Below, piece after piece: positions 14,363 through 21,950 of a DNA stretch of 32,591 bases; the first letter of the stretch is position 1; each line of letters begins with the position of its first letter. A model generated the notes under the pieces. That model was given only the letters and a program-made list of their open reading frames with translations, made no database searches and was not told where the DNA came from. Made by a program: the position numbers and the translations under genes. The stretch is from Achromobacter marplatensis. Its GTDB lineage: Bacteria; Pseudomonadota; Gammaproteobacteria; Burkholderiales; Burkholderiaceae_B. Where the stretch lies: the NCBI RefSeq assembly GCF_002209535.1, contig NZ_NJIG01000029.1, positions 1 to 32,591 of the forward strand, given 5' to 3'.

Positions 14363-15583
14363 ATGCAGAAACCGCTAAGCCATATCCGTGTGCTGGACCT
14401 CTCCCGCATCCTGGCCGGCCCCTGGGCCACGCAGAACCTGGCCGATCTCGGCGCAGAAGTAATCAAGGTGGAGAAGCCGGATGTCGGAGACGACACCCGG
14501 CAGATGGGGCCGCCTTTTCTCAAAGACCGGCAGAGCGGTGAGAACGGCGACGCAGCCTATTTCATGAGCTGCAACCGTGGCAAGAAGTCCCTTGCCATCG
14601 ATTTCTCGAACCCTAGAGGGCAGGAGATCTTGCGAGAGCTGGCGCGTAAGGCCGATGTCTTCGTCGAGAACTACAAGGTCGGAGCATTGAAGCGCTACGG
14701 TTTGGATTACGCCTCGCTTCGTGAGATCAACCCTCAACTGGTCTATTGTTCTGTGACGGGTTTTGGGCAAACGGGACCCTACAAGGACCGCGCGGGCTAC
14801 GACTATCTGATACAGGGTATGGGTGGTCTGATGAGCGTGACGGGCGAACGCGACGACCTGCCCGGCGGGGGGCCGCAGCGGGCGGGTGTCGCTGTGGCTG
14901 ATCTTTTGGCGGGGATGTACGCCACCACAGCCATTCTTGCCGCCTTGCAGCATCGCGATCGCGGCCATGGAGGCCAGCATATCGACATCAGCTTGCTGGA
15001 CTGCATGGTGGGTTCGCTGGTGAACCAGTCGATGAACTATCTGGTCAGCGGGCGCGTGCCCCAGCGCATGGGTAGCGGCCACCCCAATATCGCGCCCTAT
15101 GCGGTCTATCCGGCTGCCGATGGGCATCTGGTGCTCGCGGTCGGCAACGACACCCAGTTCCGCCGCCTGTGCCAAGCGGTCGGGCAGCCCGAGATTGGCA
15201 CGGATCCGCGCTTCGCCACCATCGCCGACCGCGTGCACAACCGGGCCGAACTGGATGCCTGGCTGGTTCCCGTCACACGTTCGCGCCGGCTTGCCGACTG
15301 GACGGCGCTGCTGGAACGGGCGCAGGTCCCTGGCGGACCCATCAATGGCATGGACCAGGTCTTTGCCGACGAGCACGTAGTCGCGCGTGGCATGCGCGCC
15401 GAGTTGGAGCATCCGCTGTACGGACCGGTTCCGACCGTGCGCAACCCCATCCGTTTTTCAGAAACGCCACTGGACCCGGCCGGCGCGCCACCATCGCTGG
15501 GCCAGCATAACGAAGAGGTACTGCAATCACTTGGGATTGCAACGGAGCAGATGGCGGAGCTGCGTGCCGCCGGCGTGCTCTGA
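14363..15583 (+). CDS. Class III (CaiB/BaiF-family) CoA-transferase
   Basis: A 406-residue family III CoA-transferase, which moves CoA between carboxylic acids through an enzyme-aspartyl thioester. The N-terminus LSHIRVLDLSRILAGPWATQNLADLGAEVIKVEKP is characteristic. The catalytic Asp is expected at 147 in DRAGYDYLIQGMGGLM. The small domain (about 225-330) contains SGHPNIAPYAVYPAADGHLVLAVGND, and the end has PLYGPVPTVRNPIRFSETP and LGQHNEEVL. The ATG at 14363 is used; the in-frame extension upstream overlaps the alpha subunit and is not typical of the family. In this operon it is the obvious candidate for activating the free acid substrate to its CoA ester, with succinyl- or acetyl-CoA as the usual donor; the real donor is unknown. 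Confidence 0.92.
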   Translation: MQKPLSHIRVLDLSRILAGPWATQNLADLGAEVIKVEKPDVGDDTRQMGPPFLKDRQSGENGDAAYFMSCNRGKKSLAIDFSNPRGQEILRELARKADVFVENYKVGALKRYGLDYASLREINPQLVYCSVTGFGQTGPYKDRAGYDYLIQGMGGLMSVTGERDDLPGGGPQRAGVAVADLLAGMYATTAILAALQHRDRGHGGQHIDISLLDCMVGSLVNQSMNYLVSGRVPQRMGSGHPNIAPYAVYPAADGHLVLAVGNDTQFRRLCQAVGQPEIGTDPRFATIADRVHNRAELDAWLVPVTRSRRLADWTALLERAQVPGGPINGMDQVFADEHVVARGMRAELEHPLYGPVPTVRNPIRFSETPLDPAGAPPSLGQHNEEVLQSLGIATEQMAELRAAGVL

Positions 15584-15622
15584 CCGACCATCAAGATAAC
15601 CAAACAACCAGGAGAAGACAGT

Positions 15623-16111
15623 ATGCGCAGATCAATCAACGTGGACGAGAACGGGCTGGAGGTGCTGGGCCTGGGCTTTTACTGGGACGACGTCGAGCCC
15701 GGCTACCGCTTTCGCACCTTGGGCCGCACGATTACGGAGGCCGACATCACTCTGTTCATCGGTACGGTGGGCATGGTGGAGGAAATGTTCACCAATCTGG
15801 ACTATGTCGCGTCGCAATCCATCATCGGCTCGCGTCCGGCTCCTGGTTCGCTTGTTTTCTGCATGGCCGAAGGGCTGTTGATGCAGAGCACGATGCAGCG
15901 CACCGGCATGGCGTTCATGGAGGCGGATATCAAGGTCCACCGGCCCACGAACGCAGGCGACACCATCCATGTCGAGTGCGAAGTGGTCGAAGCCCGGGGG
16001 ACTAGCAAGTCAGAGCGCGGCCTGGTGCGGACCTCAAATCGGGTGGTCAACCAGCGAGGGGAGGTGGTGCTTACCTATAACCCCCTGCGTATGGTCAAAA
16101 CCCGCCCGTAG
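15623..16111 (+). CDS. MaoC-like hot-dog-fold acyl-CoA dehydratase/hydratase homologue
   Basis: A 162-residue single hot-dog protein. GFYWDDVEPGYRFRTLGRTITEADITLFIGTVGM aligns with the N-terminal part of MaoC-like hydratases, and GSRPAPGSLVFCMAEGLLM with the segment that follows the catalytic loop; GDTIHVECEVVEARGTSKSERGLVRTSNRVVNQRGEVVLTY is the conserved C-terminal half. In R-specific hydratases the loop carries an Asp and a His (GDxNPxH). Here it reads FTNLDYVASQS, so an Asp is present but the His is replaced. Hydration by the normal mechanism is therefore uncertain. GGAGAA lies about 8 bp before the ATG. It sits between the CoA-transferase and the binding protein and probably acts on an enoyl- or hydroxyacyl-CoA in the pathway. 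Confidence 0.82.
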   Translation: MRRSINVDENGLEVLGLGFYWDDVEPGYRFRTLGRTITEADITLFIGTVGMVEEMFTNLDYVASQSIIGSRPAPGSLVFCMAEGLLMQSTMQRTGMAFMEADIKVHRPTNAGDTIHVECEVVEARGTSKSERGLVRTSNRVVNQRGEVVLTYNPLRMVKTRP

Positions 16112-16179
16112 CTCGAAGCCCCACAAATTTTTCACACGAGGGACGCGTAGACGGCCCCGTTTCACTCAAGGAGACATCA

Positions 16180-17145
16180 ATGAAATTTTCCCTGCTTTTC
16201 GGGTTGCTAGCGTTAACCGTGTGCGCCCAGGGCGCAGTAGCGGCGCCTGCCTCCGCCTTTCCCGAGAAACCTATTACGGTCGTTGTTCCGTTCGCTGCGG
16301 GCAGTCCTACCGATGCAGTGGCCCGTGTGCTGTCTGACTCGCTTTCCAAGCGACTGGGGCAGCCGCTGATCGTGCAGAATCGTCCGGGCGCCACCGGTAT
16401 GATCGGCAGCGAGTATGTGGCGCGCGCGCAGCCGGATGGCTACACCCTGCTGTTCGGCACTAACACTACTCAGGTAGCGAACAAATATTTCTTCAAGAAC
16501 GTGTCTTATGACGGTCTGAAGGATTTCGCGCCAGTCGCCATCGTCGGCGGCGTGCCGCATGCGTTGGTCGTCAATCCGTCCGTGCCGGTCAGTTCCGTGG
16601 CGGAACTCATCGCCTATGCGAAGGCCAACCCGGGCAAGCTCTCGTTTCCCTACGCCAACAGCACCACGCGCATCACCGGCAGTACGTTTCGCGTGATGAC
16701 GCATACCGATATCTCGGAGATTCCTTACAAGGCTTATGGCCAGGCCGTGTCCGAACTGTTGGGTGGGCAGACACAAATGATGTTCATCGATTTTTCGACT
16801 GGCCTGGCCTACATGACCTCGGGCAAGCTCAAGCCCTTGGCCATCACCCCGGCCCGGTCGGACAAACTTCCCGGCGTGCCCGCTATGAAGGAGGCGTTGC
16901 CAGGCTTCGAGATCGGAAACTGGAACGGATTATTCGCGCCAAAGGGAACGCCGCCTGAGATCATTGACAAGCTCAATCGGGAAATCACCGGCGCGCTTGA
17001 GCAGCCGGAGGTACGTAAGCAGATCGATGGCACAGGCTATGAATTGCTGCCGCCCATGGCGCCCCAGGCGTTCGGAAAATACATTGCCGAGGAGAGTGCG
17101 CACTACGGCAAGTTGACCCAGGCCGCGGGCATCAAACCTGAATGA
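16180..17145 (+). CDS. Bug-family periplasmic solute-binding protein (TctC-like)
   Basis: A 321-residue periplasmic binding protein. Residues 1-22 or so are a signal peptide (KFSLLFGLLALTVCAQGAVA). Mature motifs are FPEKPITVVVPFAAGSPTDAVARVLSDSLSKRLGQPLIVQNRPGATGMIGSEYVARAQPDGYTLLFG, the classic N-lobe of Bordetella uptake gene (Bug) proteins, in which the AG-x-x-T/D loop and the pocket after QNRPGA contact the ligand carboxylate. The family is massively expanded in Bordetella and Achromobacter and usually binds carboxylates. No TctA/TctB membrane genes are present, so this is an orphan receptor that would use a remote transporter or act as a sensor. AAGGAGAC lies before the ATG. Confidence 0.92.
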   Translation: MKFSLLFGLLALTVCAQGAVAAPASAFPEKPITVVVPFAAGSPTDAVARVLSDSLSKRLGQPLIVQNRPGATGMIGSEYVARAQPDGYTLLFGTNTTQVANKYFFKNVSYDGLKDFAPVAIVGGVPHALVVNPSVPVSSVAELIAYAKANPGKLSFPYANSTTRITGSTFRVMTHTDISEIPYKAYGQAVSELLGGQTQMMFIDFSTGLAYMTSGKLKPLAITPARSDKLPGVPAMKEALPGFEIGNWNGLFAPKGTPPEIIDKLNREITGALEQPEVRKQIDGTGYELLPPMAPQAFGKYIAEESAHYGKLTQAAGIKPE

Positions 17146-17152
17146 GTATCGG

Positions 17153-17175
17153 GCCGCGCGCCGTTCGCGCGCGGC
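17153..17175 (+). terminator. GC-rich hairpin between Bug and crotonase genes
   Basis: GCCGCGCG (17153-17160) pairs with CGCGCGGC (17168-17175) over a 7-base loop, 8 bp after the Bug gene stop. No T-tract follows directly, so it may stabilise or attenuate the upstream message rather than terminate fully; downstream genes continue in the same direction. Confidence 0.4.
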
Positions 17176-17218
17176 ATGTACTTCCTTGATTTTCCTGATT
17201 AGCGAGTCGCCCTGCATC

Positions 17219-18007
17219 ATGAATAAACCCGACGCCCCTGTTCTGTACTCCGTGCAAGACGGCATCGCCACGATCTGCATAGACCGCCCGGCTCAGCGCA
17301 ACGCGTTGTCCATCGCTATCTGCGAGCGCCTGCTGGATCTGTGGGACGAGGTCGAACGCGACGACGCCGTGCGAGTGGTGATCCTGACCTCCGCCGACTG
17401 CGGCGTGTTCTCTGCCGGCATGGATCTTAAGGAGGCCGCCCAGGTGCGCGCCGAAACCGGCAAGGACATGCTGGAGATGCTGCGGGATCCCTTCCACCAA
17501 CGCATGCGCCAGGTTCCCAAGCCGATCATCGCCGCCATGACGGGCCACTTCACCGCCGGGGGTATGGTCTTGGCTGCAAACAGCGATATCCGGATCGGCT
17601 TGCAGGGGACCCTCGGCGGCATCTCCGAGGCCAAGGTGGGGCGAGGGTCGCCCTGGGGAGTGCCCATGCTGTGGATGCTTCCGCAGCCCTTCATGATGGA
17701 ACTCATGCTTACCGGCGAGATGCATCCCATCGAGCGCTTTTACCAATTAGGTTTCGTGAACTATGTTGAGGCCGCGCCCGATGCCGTGCGCGAGCGGGCC
17801 CAGGCTATAGCGCGCACCATCGCCAACAATGCGCCGCTTACCGTCTGGGCAGCCAAGAAGAGCATCGGGGCGGCAATGGACCTTGGCTGCGAGCGCGGTC
17901 TGGAGGCGGCCTGCCGGTACCATGAGCGCGTTTATTCGAGCGCTGACGCAATCGAGGGGCCTCGGGCCTTCGCCGAGAAAAGGGCGCCGCGCTGGATCGG
18001 GGCGTGA
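17219..18007 (+). CDS. Enoyl-CoA hydratase/isomerase (crotonase) family protein 1
   Basis: A 262-residue crotonase-fold protein. The CoA-binding/oxyanion segment is FSAGMDLKEAA (about 62-72), and the second oxyanion region is GHFTAGGMVLAANSDIRIG (about 109-127). Around the usual second Glu the sequence reads ISEAKVGRGSPWGVPMLWMLP, with a Glu present but an unusual GRGSPWG in place of the common G-x-x-P-x-x-G-G. The C-terminal helical part (IANNAPLTVWAAKKSI) is normal. It could hydrate an enoyl-CoA or act as an isomerase or lyase. No good Shine-Dalgarno sequence precedes the ATG at 17219; the frame opens slightly upstream. The stop overlaps the next crotonase start by 4 bp (GTGA), so translation is coupled. 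Confidence 0.88.
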   Translation: MNKPDAPVLYSVQDGIATICIDRPAQRNALSIAICERLLDLWDEVERDDAVRVVILTSADCGVFSAGMDLKEAAQVRAETGKDMLEMLRDPFHQRMRQVPKPIIAAMTGHFTAGGMVLAANSDIRIGLQGTLGGISEAKVGRGSPWGVPMLWMLPQPFMMELMLTGEMHPIERFYQLGFVNYVEAAPDAVRERAQAIARTIANNAPLTVWAAKKSIGAAMDLGCERGLEAACRYHERVYSSADAIEGPRAFAEKRAPRWIGA

Positions 18008-18810
18008 CGATGGACGGCGCTTCGGCTTTTGTCCGGCGCGACGACGATGACGGCGTCGTCACGCTCACGCTAAACCATCCCGACACACTCAATCGCTTCT
18101 CTGATGGTTCGCAGTTCCTTGAATTGGCTGCGCACGTGCGCAGGGCCAATGCGGATCCGGCGGTTCGTGTCCTGCTCATCACGGGAGCGGGGAAGGCGTT
18201 TTGCGCGGGCGGAGATCTGCGGCACATGGCGGAACGAGAGGGGTTTTCCGCCGGGGACGTTGCCCAGGTGCAAGCGCGCTACCGCGAAACCGTGCACCAA
18301 TTGCCAGCAGCGCTGGCCGAAGCGGATGTTCCGACCATTGCTGCAGTGAATGGCGCGGCCTACGGGGTGGGCTGCGATCTGGCGTGCTTTTGCGATATCC
18401 GGATCGCCGCAGAGAGCGCGCGCTTTTCGGTCAGTTTTGCCCGCCTTGGCATTGTGGCTGGCGATGGTGGAGCCTGGATGTTGCCGCGGCTCGTTGGCCG
18501 TTCCAAGGCCATGGAACTGGCTTTCACCGCGGAGTCCATCGATGCCCGGGAGGCGCTACGCATCGGTCTCGTGTCGGATGTGGCGCCGGACGATCGGCTG
18601 GGCCAGCGCGCCGCGCAATTGGCGCGGAAGATTGCGCGGCATCCTTCCGCGGCGTTGCGCATGCACAAACGCCTGCTGCGAGACGCCGAACAGCACACAC
18701 TGGCAACTCATCTGGACGTGGTGGCCGCATTTCAAGCGATCGCACACGCATCTGAAGACCACCTGCGGGCGGTGCGCGACGCGGTTGGCGCCCTGGGGAA
18801 ACCTCGTTAG
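18004..18810 (+). CDS. Enoyl-CoA hydratase/isomerase (crotonase) family protein 2
   Basis: A 268-residue crotonase-fold protein. The oxyanion-hole segments are FCAGGDLRHMAE (about 63-74) and VNGAAYGVGCDLACFCDIRIA (about 114-134). Then comes FSVSFARLGIVAGDGGAWMLPRLVG, where the common hydratase Glu before the RLG helix is absent and an Asp (GDGG) is kept, a pattern like that of PaaG-type isomerases rather than true hydratases. It starts with GTG at 18004 in a GTGA overlap with the preceding gene, or with an ATG at 18010. It is the last gene of the plus-strand operon and its stop overlaps the IclR 1 stop on the other strand by 4 bp. It may shift a double bond or act on a carboxylated enoyl-CoA. 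Confidence 0.88.
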   Translation: MTMDGASAFVRRDDDDGVVTLTLNHPDTLNRFSDGSQFLELAAHVRRANADPAVRVLLITGAGKAFCAGGDLRHMAEREGFSAGDVAQVQARYRETVHQLPAALAEADVPTIAAVNGAAYGVGCDLACFCDIRIAAESARFSVSFARLGIVAGDGGAWMLPRLVGRSKAMELAFTAESIDAREALRIGLVSDVAPDDRLGQRAAQLARKIARHPSAALRMHKRLLRDAEQHTLATHLDVVAAFQAIAHASEDHLRAVRDAVGALGKPR

Positions 18811-19592
18811 TCTTCGTCTTCGGCGGCTAGGGCGATACGCTCGGCGATGGCCAGCAGCGACGCTGCAACCTGGCCCCGCAACACCGCTTCCGTGACATCC
18901 ACACTCACGGCCATGGCGGCCAGGGCGAACTCCGAGCCCGCCTTTACCGGGGTGGCGATGGAGGCGGTGTGCGTGGCCACGGGCGCGGCCAGGTAACACC
19001 AGCCCGTTTTTTCCAGATCTCGGAACGCGGCGTAGACTTCGTCGAGCGGTCGCGACACGCCGGAGGGCGCGTCAGCCTCGATCATGCGGAGTAATTCATC
19101 GCGTTGTTCCTTCGGTCGTCCCCATAGGTAGGCGCGGCCGGAGGCCGAGACGGCCATAGGAAAACGAGCGCCGCTAGTCAGGCCCAGCTGTACCCGGCCG
19201 GCGGGAACGCAGTGCTCGACTACCAGCATATGCAGCCGGTCGCGCGTGCTCAGCGTGACATGGACGCCGAAGCGCTGCGACAGCTCGCGCATAAGCGGCC
19301 TGGCTGCCTGGCCAACCGCCAGACCCTTCTTGGCAGCTCGACCCAGCGCCAGGCAGGCAATATGGGGTTCGTAGCTGTCGCCTGTGGCCTGGAGAAAATG
19401 CTGGGCCTGCAACGTCTGGACGAGCTTTTCGGTCGTCGGGCGGGACAGCTCAAGTTTGCGAGCGATGTCTGCCAGCGTGAGTTTGCGGTGGCGCAGGTCG
19501 AACAGACGCAGCACCTCCAGGCCCCGACGCAGCGAATCCACCTGGGCGTCGTCGCGCGGCGTGCCCGGTGTCAATTGGCGAGTCCGTACCAT
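18807..19592 (-). CDS. IclR-family transcriptional regulator 1
   Basis: A 261-residue IclR-type regulator. The winged HTH lies at about residues 18-80 (SLRRGLEVLRLFDLRHRKLTLADIARKLELSRPTTEKLVQTLQ). The effector domain at about 90-250 contains LMRELSQRFGVHVTLSTRDRLHMLVVEHC and a PVKAGSEFALAAMAVSV segment. Such proteins bind as dimers or tetramers and respond to aromatic or acidic metabolites; both activators and repressors occur. Start codon ATG 19592 lies 2 bp after the stop of IclR 2, so both are in one transcript. The stop overlaps that of the converging crotonase gene. The effector is unknown, presumably a pathway intermediate. Confidence 0.9.
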   Translation of the reverse strand: MVRTRQLTPGTPRDDAQVDSLRRGLEVLRLFDLRHRKLTLADIARKLELSRPTTEKLVQTLQAQHFLQATGDSYEPHIACLALGRAAKKGLAVGQAARPLMRELSQRFGVHVTLSTRDRLHMLVVEHCVPAGRVQLGLTSGARFPMAVSASGRAYLWGRPKEQRDELLRMIEADAPSGVSRPLDEVYAAFRDLEKTGWCYLAAPVATHTASIATPVKAGSEFALAAMAVSVDVTEAVLRGQVAASLLAIAERIALAAEDED

Positions 19593-19594
19593 TA

Positions 19595-20401
19595 TTATTC
19601 CGCCTGCATATTGCTGAGTTCGGCTTCAAGTCGGTTTTTGAGGGCGAGCAGGTCCGGGATAACTTCCTGCTTCAGCCGCGGCAACTCCAGGGAATTCGAC
19701 GGTGCGGCGCAGCCCAGGGCATAGGTGTGTGGACCTTCTGGCGTGTCGACGACCACTGCGGCGCCGTTGGTGCCGGCCTCAAGGGTGCCGGCCGCGATGC
19801 AATAGCCGTCGCTCGCCATTTGAGAAATGGCGGTCGGCACTTCGCGGCTCAAGAGCTCCCAAGCTTGCGGGTCAGCCGTGCCAAGCTTTTCGAGGAATGC
19901 CGTGCGTTCGGCATCGCCCATTGCGCCGACCAGTGCCCTGCCCAGGGCCGAGCGGTCAATGCGAAGGCGCGAACCGGCGCGCACCCGCAAGGTGAAAATC
20001 ATGTCTCGGCTATGAGCAACCTCGTTGCAGACCATGCTGCTGGCATCGGGTGAGGCGAGCACGACGGAGACCTGATGCTGGTCGGCGAACTGCTGCATCA
20101 GCGGCCTCGCTAGCATGACAAAGTCCCGGTGCGAGGCCGCGATGAACCCAAGCGCAAGCACGGCCGCGCCTAGGCGATAGGCGGCTCGCTGGGCCGAATA
20201 TTGCAGGTATTCTGCTTCCAGCAGATTGGCCGTGAGGCGGGATACTGTCGGCTTGGGCAGGCCGGTGAGCGCCGCGATTTCGGAGTTGCTCAACCAGTCA
20301 TTGTTCGGTTCGAACGCCGAGAGAACGGTCAACCCGCGCGACAGCACCCGGACTTGGCGAATGCCTGGCTTTTCGGAGTACGAATCAGCGGATGTATTCA
20401 T
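19595..20401 (-). CDS. IclR-family transcriptional regulator 2
   Basis: A 268-residue IclR-type regulator. The winged HTH is at about residues 16-78 (QVRVLSRGLTVLSAFEPNNDWLSNSEIAALTGLPKPTVSRLTANLLEAEYL). The C-terminal effector domain has ARPLMQQFADQHQVSVVLASPDASSMVCNEVAH and ends with TPEGPHTYALGCAAPSNSLELPRLKQEVIP, typical of one IclR subgroup that binds organic acids. It is the first gene of a two-gene regulator unit. Its own start region carries the same A-rich motif found in the AtuA promoter, flanked by an inverted repeat, which suggests autoregulation and control of the plus-strand operon. The ATG at 20401 sits right beside that motif. Confidence 0.92.
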   Translation of the reverse strand: MNTSADSYSEKPGIRQVRVLSRGLTVLSAFEPNNDWLSNSEIAALTGLPKPTVSRLTANLLEAEYLQYSAQRAAYRLGAAVLALGFIAASHRDFVMLARPLMQQFADQHQVSVVLASPDASSMVCNEVAHSRDMIFTLRVRAGSRLRIDRSALGRALVGAMGDAERTAFLEKLGTADPQAWELLSREVPTAISQMASDGYCIAAGTLEAGTNGAAVVVDTPEGPHTYALGCAAPSNSLELPRLKQEVIPDLLALKNRLEAELSNMQAE

Positions 20402-20428
20402 CGAGTCATCAAAATGAAATTAGACTCG
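20402..20428 (-). promoter_or_regulatory. Probable IclR operator shared with the AtuA promoter
   Basis: AAAATGAAATTAGA at 20411-20424 matches 13 of 14 bases of the motif at 8951-8964. It is bracketed by CGAGTC (20402-20407) and GACTCG (20423-20428), a perfect 6-bp inverted repeat directly before the IclR 2 start codon. A regulator bound here would block initiation of its own gene. This is inference from shared sequence. Confidence 0.5.
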
Positions 20429-20480
20429 ATTCTACAGGCAAGCCCCGTGATATGGGCTTGGTTTAACCGTCGAACGCTCC

Positions 20481-21605
20481 CTAAAAGACCTTCGGACGAC
20501 GCTTTAGCCACCAGCCGTATTGTTCTGGCCAAGCCAGAAACTCTGGATCGGCCTGCAGAGCCAAGCGGGCGTGCAGGGGCCAATTCGGATTGAGAAGGGC
20601 CTCCCGCCCGACAGCCACCAAATCGGCCTTATCCCCAACCAGAATCGCCTCGGCCTGCTCCGGATCAACGATCAACCCCACTGCGATCGTCCCGATGCCA
20701 GCCTCCTGCTTGACCGCCTGCGCAAAGGGAACCTGGAACCCCGGCCCGCGCTTGACGGCCTGCGGACCTTGTCCCGCCGTGGCAGGCGCCTGTATGCCAC
20801 CGGATGAACAGTCGATCAGATCAACGCCCAGTGCTTTCAATTCGCGGGAAAACAAGATGCTGTCTGACAACTGCCACCCGCCCTCAATACCGTCGACGGC
20901 CGATATCCGCACAGATACCGGAATGTCGGAGGGCAGGGCGTCCCGGACGGCGGCCGCGACCTGAAGGGGAAAGCGCATCCGGTTCTCTAGCGACCCGCCA
21001 TACTCGTCCTGCCGCTTGTTGGTGACGGGCGAAAGAAAGCTGTGCAGCAGGTAGCCATGCGCGGCGTGAATTTCGACAAACCGGTATCCCGCGCTGACTG
21101 CGCGGACTGTCGCGTCGCGGAAGCTGGCGCCGATGCCAGCCAGTTCGCTGGCCTCAAGTTCGCGAGGCACGGGCCAGCCTTCCTGTACCGGCACGGAAGA
21201 GGGCGCCGTGGTCTCCCAGGCCTGATCTTCCGAAGACAGTGCCAACGGCCGATTGCCTTCCCAGGGCCTGCCCGTGCTTGCCTTGCGGCCGGCATGACCG
21301 ATCTGAATCGACGGCACCACGCCGTGCGTGGTCATGATGCGTGCTAGTTCCGCAAGTCCTGGGATCTGCTCATCGCTCCAGATTCCCAGGTCGCCAAGGG
21401 TTCCCCGGCCATCGCGGGTGACAGCCGCGACTTCAATCATTGCGCTGCCGGGTCCGCCCCGGGCCAGGCCGGCGGTATGGAACCGGTGCCAGTCCTGGAC
21501 CAGTCCGTCGATGGCGGAGTACTGGCTCATCGGAGAGATGAGTACGCGATTGGGCAACTCGACGCCGCGCAGTTTGAACGGGGTAAACAGTTTGGTGTCC
21601 CGCAT
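20481..21605 (-). CDS. Old Yellow Enzyme-family NADH:flavin oxidoreductase (YqjM/XenA-like)
   Basis: A 374-residue FMN-dependent ene-reductase of the class that reduces activated C=C bonds with NAD(P)H. Visible features are the N-terminal block FTPFKLRGVELPNRVLISPMSQYSA, the substrate/FMN region QIGHAGRKAS (near 100), the active-site pair His-x-x-His in EIHAAHGYLLHSFLSPVTNKRQDEYGGSLENR, and a C-terminal phosphate-binding region with AVGLIVDPEQAEAIL and LVAVGREALLNPNWPLHAR. In YqjM/XenA the N-terminal motif is PMCxY, where the Cys tunes the flavin; here the residue is Ser27. The start at 21605 is preferred because GAGGAA lies 6 bp upstream; an in-frame ATG at 21635 has no such site. It is the last gene of the minus-strand operon and fits a reductase or 2,4-dienoyl step in the pathway. 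Confidence 0.92.
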   Translation of the reverse strand: MRDTKLFTPFKLRGVELPNRVLISPMSQYSAIDGLVQDWHRFHTAGLARGGPGSAMIEVAAVTRDGRGTLGDLGIWSDEQIPGLAELARIMTTHGVVPSIQIGHAGRKASTGRPWEGNRPLALSSEDQAWETTAPSSVPVQEGWPVPRELEASELAGIGASFRDATVRAVSAGYRFVEIHAAHGYLLHSFLSPVTNKRQDEYGGSLENRMRFPLQVAAAVRDALPSDIPVSVRISAVDGIEGGWQLSDSILFSRELKALGVDLIDCSSGGIQAPATAGQGPQAVKRGPGFQVPFAQAVKQEAGIGTIAVGLIVDPEQAEAILVGDKADLVAVGREALLNPNWPLHARLALQADPEFLAWPEQYGWWLKRRPKVF

Positions 21606-21644
21606 GAGGTTCCTCGTTTCGGATCGTTGTGTCATGGCGGAGGA

Positions 21645-21935
21645 TCAGGCTTCGTAGTCCAGCACGATGAGCTGCCGGCTTAGTGCCGCGACTTTCTGCT
21701 TCAGCGGCACGTGGGCGGGAGCCTGCTGGTAGTGGTCGTGGGCGGCTGAGTCCACGAAGTCCGCCACGAATGCGTGGGTGTAGGAATGGGCGCGATCCGA
21801 CGCATTGGTGGCAATGCGCAGGTCCAGGATACCCGGGATCTCTTTCTTGATCGTCTGGCACATGCCGACGATGTCTTCGTGGTCTTCTCTGGTGAGCGGG
21901 GCGTTGAAGCTGAGCATGACAATATGTCGAAACAT
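21645..21935 (-). CDS. Dabb (stress-responsive A/B barrel) domain protein
   Basis: A 96-residue dimeric alpha-beta barrel protein. FRHIVMLSFNAPLTREDHEDIVGMCQTIKKEIPGILDLRIATNAS and the HAFVADFVDSAAHDHYQQAPAHVPL stretch are classic Dabb features, with the conserved His near residue 4 and the Y-Q-x-H/A-P motif (YQQAPAH, about 69-75). Dabb domains occur in plant and bacterial proteins, in some cases as cyclases or decarboxylases, but mostly of unknown function. It lies between the SDR and the ene-reductase, so it may act on the same intermediate. The gene starts 15 bp after the SDR stop and has no obvious strong ribosome binding site, which suggests coupled expression. Confidence 0.88.
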   Translation of the reverse strand: MFRHIVMLSFNAPLTREDHEDIVGMCQTIKKEIPGILDLRIATNASDRAHSYTHAFVADFVDSAAHDHYQQAPAHVPLKQKVAALSRQLIVLDYEA

Positions 21936-21950
21936 GATGGCTCCGATCGA

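Noticed and set aside
17153..17175. Strong transcription terminator splitting the plus-strand operon
   Set aside because: The stem is strong but no T-run follows, and the next genes continue on the same strand, so full termination is not supported.
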